Shown here: positions 44,301 through 53,300 of the stretch, one piece after another
How positions within the stretch are numbered: position 1 is the first letter of the stretch
Layout of the letters: each line of letters begins with the position of its first letter
DNA from: Erythrocercus mccallii
Taxonomy: Eukaryota; Chordata; Aves; Passeriformes; Dicruridae
Assembly: GCA_013397435.1 (NCBI GenBank)
Contig: VZRG01002327.1
Span: 1 to 64,000, forward strand
Length of the DNA: 64,000 nucleotides
Direction of reading: 5' to 3'
Program-made: the position numbers and the translations under genes
The notes under the pieces: model-generated
What the model was told of the DNA's origin: nothing
The model's input: the letters and a program-made list of their open reading frames with translations, nothing else
The model's database searches: none

Positions 44301-47300
44301 ACTGGGTCATGGCCCCTCTGACCTTAATTAGTACTTCCCACAACAAATGGGATGTGCCAGCTTCTCAGGACAGTGGGAGCCCTCCACACACTTTTTCTGC
44401 CTATTTCCTGTGGTTCCATTTCCCCCAAACATCCATTTTTTCAGCTCATTAAAGGAGTGGCTCTGCACTAAGCTCTGCCTGCCAAAGGCACTGGAAGAGA
44501 TGATGAGCATAAAAGCCACCCACATCTACAAGAGAGCTCAAAATCAATGCTCACTGCCCCAAAAGGAGACTTAAAACCCCAAAAGAAACCAGATATGAAA
44601 CACAGAAATGCTTTAAAGGCAAAAATCCAGCACTGAAGGGATCTTTTCCACTATTATTGCGGATTCTGGAAGTATTTTGAAATTGTTTACATGCCAGCAC
44701 CACACATGCATCGTGCTGATCTGCACTGAACATTTTCCAGCAAGAACCCAGGCCATGCTGACAATTTTAGGTACAGTTGTGTAAAGTGAACAATTATCAC
44801 CACAATCATTGGAAATTTTCTATTTATAACACTTTTAACCTGCAAGGAAAAAAAGCATTTGCTAATGCAAGGCTGAAAGGAAAATATTAAGTCCTGGGTG
44901 GAAAAATGCTCTGGAATTCTGCCTTTTCACTGGACTCCAGAATGGAATTATGAGAAACAGACGCCTCCAAAGGCTTTAGCTCCACACTTACACAATCATT
45001 TCTTCATCATCCAGGATAAGGAGGGAAGAGGGAACAGAAAAGCCTCAAATCCTGGTAACACTGGGACTCAGCAGTCTCAGTGGGCAGCGCCAGCACTGCC
45101 AGAGCTGGGCAGGTTCCTGCATTTGTGCGTGCACTTCCCAAATTGCTGGGACTCTGCTAATTGTTTGTATTGTCCAAGAAGTTAAAACAAAACTGAGCTG
45201 GTTGTTCTTTGCTGAAGTACAAAAGGGGCTGCACAAAGGCACTACAAGGCAATGGGGTCAGAGAGAGCGTGAAGGTTACACTGGAATACGACTGTCAGAA
45301 CAAACTCATCATGGCACTGGGCAAACCACACTGGAAAGTGCAAAACAGTTCAGGGTCACCCATGACACCTGCAGCTGTCCATGGAAAAGGAATGAAGGAT
45401 TGGGATGTGCCTCTCCTCTGCAAGAGGACAGGATGTTCCCCACTGGTTATTGGTGAAGTGCAGCTCCACTTGCACTGCTCTGGGCTGTACCTGATGGGAA
45501 AGGAGCAGGGCTGTGATTCCACCTGGGCAGGGAAGGAATGGAGCAGGGATGTTCTCCAGCAAGCACAGGACAAAGACTGACTCTCACCGAAGGTGGGAAC
45601 ACCCCCCCATCCCTCCAGCAATGCCCTCTTGGGGGGTGAAGGATCAGCAAAGCCCACAGAGAACAGTGATGCTGTTAACTTCCACCCCTCAAAGAGAAGC
45701 TATTGAGAACTCCAAATGGCCAGAGAGTTGCTGTATTGAAAATACGAATGACTCAGCTCTAGAGTGAAAGTTTCTATTTTTGTCTTTTGGCCTCAGTGAT
45801 TTGGTTCCCATCCTACAGCTTGAATCATTCAGAAATGTGCTTCTGCAGGCAAGGCCAGCTATGCCACTCTAGCTTTCCAAATTTTAAATTGGGAGATATA
45901 CATTAAGCATGGAGAAGTACAACAACACTTTTGGATTTTCTTTGTGTTCGTTTCCAGGCATGGTTGGAAAAGGAGAATTGTTAAATGATGAAAGGTGTCT
46001 CCAGTGAGACCATTCCTGTCCAACTGAATCAAATATTACAGCCATGAAACCAAACCAAGACTGGATTTTATTTGAAACTCCACAAAATAAAATTTCATGG
46101 CTAACTTTCTTCTGAACCTTTTTCCCTAGCATTCAAGCTTTCATCAGAAGGGGAAAAAAATCCCACACACCAATGTTTTCCCTCTTTCAGAGAAATAATT
46201 TGCTCAAAAGGCTTCTAAAAAAATTAAAGTATTAATTATTCTCATTGGGGAAGCACCACCTCATGGCCAGCCCACTTCTGCTGCTTAGACACATTTTTAA
46301 AATTTGCTTTAGGAAGATGCAAACACTTTTAGCCCCAGCTGTGAGAGGCTACATGTCGAGGGCTCAGGAGGGATTTGCTGTGTGTGAGTGAGAGGAAGAC
46401 TCTGGTCTTCCAGCCCAAGGTCTCTGCTCAGGTCTCTTCTCAGCACAAATCTTCTACCAGCTCCATCAAAGACACACCCAGCGATCCCACACCTTCTCTG
46501 AGTTGGGAAAAGCAGCTCCTAAGCTTGTGTTTCATTTTAATAACAGATGTAAACACCTTCCTCAGTGGAAAGCCCATTTACAGCACTGCAACTTCACCGC
46601 TGGTCAAAAATAAAAGCACAAAAGCAGCCAAATCTGTCTCTCCAGAAAGACGTAAGGTGTAGGAGTGTGACACGAGGACACTGACCCACACAGCCCTTCC
46701 AGCTACTCTGACTAAAGTTTGGAGAATGAGTGAATATTTTTTTAATTAAAAAAGTGATGAGTTCAGGAGACACATCTAAAGGAAGAAGCCTTTCAAGAGA
46801 TTTGAGGGGGCAAACATCCCACGCAGCAAAATCCAAGCTTAGTACATGTTAGACACAGTTCAATGAGCTTCTTTACTGTGCCTGCTTGACTAATAAAATA
46901 CTCCTTGCTACCCTCACTTCCCATTTATCACTAAGACAACCACTCTGGATCAGTTTAAGTAAAAGTGTTGCATGCAGAGAAAAAGAAAATGCAATCAAGA
47001 TATTGGATGTGGTTGGCATAAAGAGACTTGAAGGGACAATTTGGCAACAGCAGAGCCAAGAGAAGTGCAGAGCTGGGAAGAGCAGAAGGGGAAAGGGATG
47101 GATAGGTTAGTCTGGAAAAGAAAATAAAAATCCACACAAAACAGTGAAGAAAATGAGGCTCCACTGCAGCTTCTGCTGAACTCAATGTGAGCACTTTCCA
47201 CTTCTGGTTCTCCTTCCCCAGCAGTCAGAGAAAATCCTGGTTTCCAGGACAGACTGTCTCAGAGGGAGGATCATCTGAACAGCTGTGTCTGGAGCAGAAG

Positions 47301-50300
47301 AGAAACCTGATGGAAAGTCCTCTGCTGCTGGCCCAGCCAGCCACCAAAGCTTTAATGGGGCTACCAAAAAAACCTCTTAAAACCTTCCTCTACTTGTGAC
47401 AAAACCTACAAGTGGCAGAAATGTCTGCTTTTGCAGGGACCTGTTTTGTCTTCCTGATGCCTGGGAATATCAGCACCCACTTCAGTGAAGGAAGGACAAG
47501 GATTCTGTCTGGGAGGCTCCTATGTCCATGCTGTGACCCTGCTGCAGCTCACAGCATTTTTGGATGTCTGCTCCAAAGCAGAGACAGCAAAAATGAGGCA
47601 GGGCACAGATCATCCCCTTCCCACCACCTTTGACAGATTCTGACCCACTGCATCCAGAAACCTGGTCCTGTCCATGCAAATGGCTTTGGTTTGGCAGCTT
47701 TTATTCCCACCCTGCCACTGTGTGAGAGGTCCAAAGTGCAAAACATGGGAGAATTATGGCTAGGATTACATGCTCATTCAAGGAGCCAGGCTTTTTGTTT
47801 TTCAGGCTATGTATGAGATCTGAAAAGGAATCCTGTCCATTGGTGTTGTAAAAAAAAAATAAATAAAATGTTCCTGTTTGATGCAAAAATAAAAGCATTT
47901 TCAAAGGCTCTTTGATGTGAAAGACAGAAAGACGTGCAGGCAGATTCTGGAGGAGGTCTTGTCTTCAGCAATTACCAGCACTCTTTTTGAATCCTACTCT
48001 CAAGACAGAACTTTTATATGAAGTAGATAATCATGCTGCAGAGTGCATCACCTCTAAACCTTGTGGCTTTTCAATTAAGCAGCAATAACCTCCAGTCCAA
48101 AAACTCCTTAACCAAGATGAGAATAAAACAAGCAACCCCCAAAACCAATTAACTGCAGGTGAGGCAATTCCAAAGACATATTTGCTTTTAAAAGATTTCA
48201 TTTTAAACCCTTCTCGGGTAGCCATGCCAGTTTTCCAAGCAATATTTTGATCATTAAAACAAGAAGTGATGCAATTTCCACAGTGACCACAAACATACCA
48301 AGAATATTTGAGCTAAATTTATCCAGACTTCTTGTTTGAGTCACTGCTTTGGTTCGTTATTTTTCCATGATTTTCAGCTATGCACAGAGAGGAGCTGGGG
48401 ACAGCCTGGGACTGAGTTTTCCCCAGCAGTATCTGAAATGCCAACCTTTATGCCTGGGAGCATGGACTATTAGAAATGGAGCTGCTCCTCCAGCTCCCAG
48501 CCCCAGGTCCCTGCTCCTTCCCACCACTCTTCTGTGCCAAACTGATCCTTTCCCTCACCCCTGGGTGACAACAATGGGGCTTGTCTTGGCAGATGAGGAG
48601 TTCCTGAAGCTCACCAGGGATCTGCTGCCCTCTCCAACTGCAGAGGGAGAGCCAAAACAGAGAGGATCTGCCCCAGGTTTCCCACTGTGCATCTCCATGG
48701 CAGACCCCAAGTGCTGCCAGCAACACGAACTGCTGACTCCCAGAGTCCCTCTTGACTGCAAAAGGGCTTTTGGAAGGGTGAGAGCTTTTCCTAAAACTTA
48801 AAAGACTTTTTAAACAGGTCCTCTAAAGTGAGGGCAAGGCACAAATTAAAAAACATGGAGACATTTCTGTTGTGAAAATATCAGCAGCTTACATAAAAGA
48901 GCTGCTGCTGTGGTGATACATAATCATGCAAATAAGCAATTGCTGACCCACTAATGAGCACACACACTTGGATTAAGGAATTAAATATCAGCCTGACTTG
49001 ATGTAAAATCTGAAACAGAACCTATTAAGAGGCAGACTTCATGGTTGAGTCACCATCCCTGGGGTCTTTAAAAGCTGTGTCGATGTGGCACTTGGGGACA
49101 TGGTTTAATGGTGGGCTTGGCAGTGCTGGGGGAACAGTTGGACTCAGTGACCTTAAAGGTCTTTTCCAGCCTTAAAATTTCCATGATTCTATGATTTTAT
49201 ATAGCAGATTGGGTGTTGAATGGTATAAAATCCATCCCCCCCCATCTGCAATGCAAACAGTTCCTCCCAGCTCACTGCCTTCTGCAAGCACAGCCCTGGC
49301 AGCCCCATTATTGATCAGAGGAGTGAAAAACAAACAAACCACAGACTTAATGCTGTAAGTATCCCTGAAGATCCCATTATGTCAGTGCAAAGAATTTAAT
49401 GGGTTTTGGATAAGGCCCCCATAGGCTCTGGGGAGGATAAAATCCCGTAATTCATAGTATTTTCTTAATGCAAGTATAAAATCACATGCAACATCTCTGT
49501 CAAAACAATACATCAATTACAGGCCTGGTAAAGGCTGAGTTGGTGTGAACACTATCAATTGCTTTTTTCCCACTGAAACAGAGGACAGCAGTTCCATGAC
49601 CCCAGAATCAACCCTCACCTGAAAGCTCCCTCATAAATCACACCTCAGGAACATTGTAAAGAACTCCCTGTGTACAAGTTCCATGGGCAAAGGATTTTCT
49701 TTATTACCTTATCACCTTTGGATTTTTCTAGGCTTCTTGATAGAGTTGTCGTAAGTTATATTTCAATGTAATAAACCACAAATACATTTTAACATGAAGG
49801 TGTAAAAATAAAGCTGTAAAGCAGCAAATAATTCCAGATGCAGCTCAGATAAAGATCAATGCTTTACTGCTGCCTGTAAATCAAACTGGCTCTCAGGTCA
49901 GACTCTCTGCTCAATTAATTCCCAAAGTCTTTACTGCACCACTGGCTCTCCCAGCAGCTCTGCCCTCCTTGATACAGCCCTCAAGTTCAAGAGCAGGCTG
50001 GCTTTGATGGTTTTTGTCAGGAAAATTGTAAATGCCTCAGCATTCCTTGCCCCTTTCTGAAATGCAGGCTGGGTTTGGAGAGATGTTGTAACACCCAGCC
50101 CTGCACAGGAGGGCAGGTTTAACCACAGGCATGTTCAGCTGCAGACCAGCCTTCCGCAGGAGCCCTTGGCCGCTTGTGAGATTGCACCACTTCTGTATGA
50201 AGAGTTTATTTAAATATTTAAAAATACAAGCCTATTACTGCCTTACTGGTGTACTTCCTATTACTGCTCTGCATTTCCTACTTCTCCTTCTGCAGGGCAC

Positions 50301-53300
50301 TCTGCAGTAAGACTGACTCACATACAAAACCTGTTCTATTTTCCGCTTCTTTAGCTCACAGGAGCCCTTTCAGCTTGCTGTTTGGACTCGAATTTACTCA
50401 CAGCTTAACAAGCAGGAAGAAAAACAGAAAACCTTCAAGGCTGATTTAGTCTGATTACAGAGAACTTCACACGACTGACACACTTTGCAGCTCTCCAGTG
50501 CTCTGTGTGCTCAGTTCACCTCCCAGATCCTCTCCTTGTACTTCTCACCCCAGAGTGTCATAAAACACTCAGGGCAATGTTACTACAGGGTGATGTGTGG
50601 ATGGAAAAAAGCAGGACAGAGGCTGTGAGTACTTTTCCACTGTTATACAGCACAACGTGTCCCAAGATCCAGCTGCTGCTCCTGTCCCCACACACAGCTG
50701 ATGGGAAGGTTTTAAGGTTTGCATGGTGATTTCATAAGGAACAAACTGGTATCAGTGGTGCTGATTTTCCCTTCCTCCTCTATTCGGCAGGAAAGATTTT
50801 TAAACAAAATTATTCACGCTGCAAGTTCCTGCCCTTCACATTTAAGGCAACAATGGTGCAGAACTGTGAGGAAATCACAGAATCAGAGAACAGGCTGAGT
50901 TGGAAGGGGCCCATCAGGACCATTAAGTCCACCTCTGCACATATCCTGCCCTGATGCCAACCAGGAGCAAAGTTGGAGGCACAAAGTGTGTCCCAGGAGA
51001 ATAAACTGCTCCATTTGCTCTTGGTCAACCTTGAACTGTCACCACTCAAACTACTGTGCAACCTTCCCTGTGAAATTGCACTTTTCTCCTGAGCAGTCCC
51101 TCTTGTTAAACGACCCTTTGCCTTTTCCAGTTCAACCCTTACTCACATCAGAGCCTTTCACAGGATTCAGGAAGCAGCGAGGCAGGCAGCAGCTTTCCCT
51201 GTGAGTCAGGTCTGAGCTGAGCCATGGCCCAGCTGGGGTTGCAAAGGTCACTGCCATTGTGGGCAGCTTCTTTCTGACAAAATAGAAAGCCCTGTGAGCT
51301 GCAGGGACACCACAGCACCTGCAAAGCACAGCTTTAGGAGCCTCTGGTCCACTCCAAATGACAACTCGAGTCATATGTTCTGCTTACTTGCTTGGTCTCT
51401 CATGTAATATTTAGGTCCCTTTTCCAGGCACACTCTCCATGTCCATCTCTGCTTCCCTGGACAGTGGAAAGTCACCAAGTTATTTCTGATTTGCCTCCAA
51501 AGAAGTTGTGAAGGTGCAGTTAGTTAATATCTGCAAAGCTACTATAAAGTTTCAGGCAGCTCTCCTGGGCATTGTTCTCTCTCATTATGTAATGTTAGAC
51601 ACCTTCCACCCTCTTCAGTGCTCACTGCTAGATTTAGCAGGAGAGAAGAGACACCCTCCGGCATGTTTGAAGGATAATCCAATCCCACCTCTGAGACACA
51701 CACCAGTGGCATATGAATGCTCTCTGACTTTTGAATAAAGTTCACAGTAAGAAGGAGATAAGCTTTTTAACAGAAGTACCCTTAGGTTTCAGAAGACAAT
51801 GATTGTTCTCCTACACCTCTGAGGAACTGTCTCCTAGAAAACCACACAAGAATTAAATCCCAGCTGTGAAATTTTGTAATATTCAAAGAAATCAATCAGC
51901 CCATAGAAAGGCGATGAATCTTTATGCTTTTCTACACATTCATAAAGTGATGCCTTTGAGCTTCCATTGTACTTCCTACAAAATTCACATGTCACCTCCT
52001 CTGTATTATGCAGAGCTCTTTAACCAAGTTTTAAAAAAAACCCCAAACCCTGTACTTCATGAGAGACTGCAGCCACCCCCATATCCCTGCTCAGTTTCTT
52101 TTAATTAGGGCAAGATGAACAAATCCGGGAGAGGGGAAGCAGGGTGTGAGGAGGCAAGGGAGATGCTGAGTGCACCCACAAGGGAGCCTCAACCTGAGCT
52201 CTGGTAACAAATCCCCTCCAAGTGCTCAGCACCACAAAGTCAAGTCCAGCACCATCCCTGGAGGGCACAGAGGGTCCAGTTCTGACACAGAGCTCACTCA
52301 TTCCCAGGGAAAGCTGGCATTCTGCTGGGATACAGGGAAAGCTGGCATCCTGCTGGGATACAGGAAGATCACTGGCAACCAGAGGGAACAGCAGAAGAGA
52401 CACCTGAGCAAGGTGAGCCCCTAAACCTATGTTACATTTTCTAAATCACAAGGATGCCCATGAGCCTTTTCTACACACACAGCTGGCCAGGGCTTTGTAG
52501 CTGCCAGGGGGAAAAAACTCCTAAAAAATGCTAAGGCTTCAGATAATGAAGGTGCACAGGGACCTGCTGGAAGGTGCCTCCAGCCCTGCTGATCCCACTG
52601 ACCCATCCGGAGCCCCGGCACCACCGTGCTCTGGTTAAACCCTGCACAGCCACAAGCCAGTCCCTCCTGCCCAGAAAACAAAAAAGAAAGACTCTAAGCT
52701 CTGAGCACTAATGAGGTCATTGGCATTAAAGAAATGATCCGGGATCTCACTCCCCTTTCCCAGCAGCTCCCACTGAATGGGAGCAGGAGGCTGCATCCAC
52801 ATTGTTCCTAAAGGCACGTAAACAATGGGTTCGCAGGTGGAGGCTGAGTGAGTCACGGTGCTCCTGCTGCAGCCCCTGAAACGGGATCCCACCGCAGAAC
52901 AAGGAGCAGCAAACTTAGGGAGTGGAGCAGTTAGCTAATGACAATCATTCTTGGCAGGACCCAAACAATCCTGAAACAACAATGAGTTTAAGCAAGTACA
53001 ATACCCTTATAAAGAGCAAATCTACCAAGGCAGTACTGGTGCCTCGTACAGGGATCTTAAGCTTTACAAGGATCCCTTTCCCAGTTTTCCAATAGTGTAG
53101 ACTATTTTAATATAACCCAGATAAATCCATATAGAAGAGTCTACCATTGGGATTTGCATGCTTCCAGCTAACCACTTTAACTGAATATAATTACATAACA
53201 GCAACGTGTAATAAAGTTCTCAGAAAAAAATTGAACTCATAGCGTAGAAAATATAACTATTCCACTTTTCACTTCATTATTCACTCCTACAATAATTTAT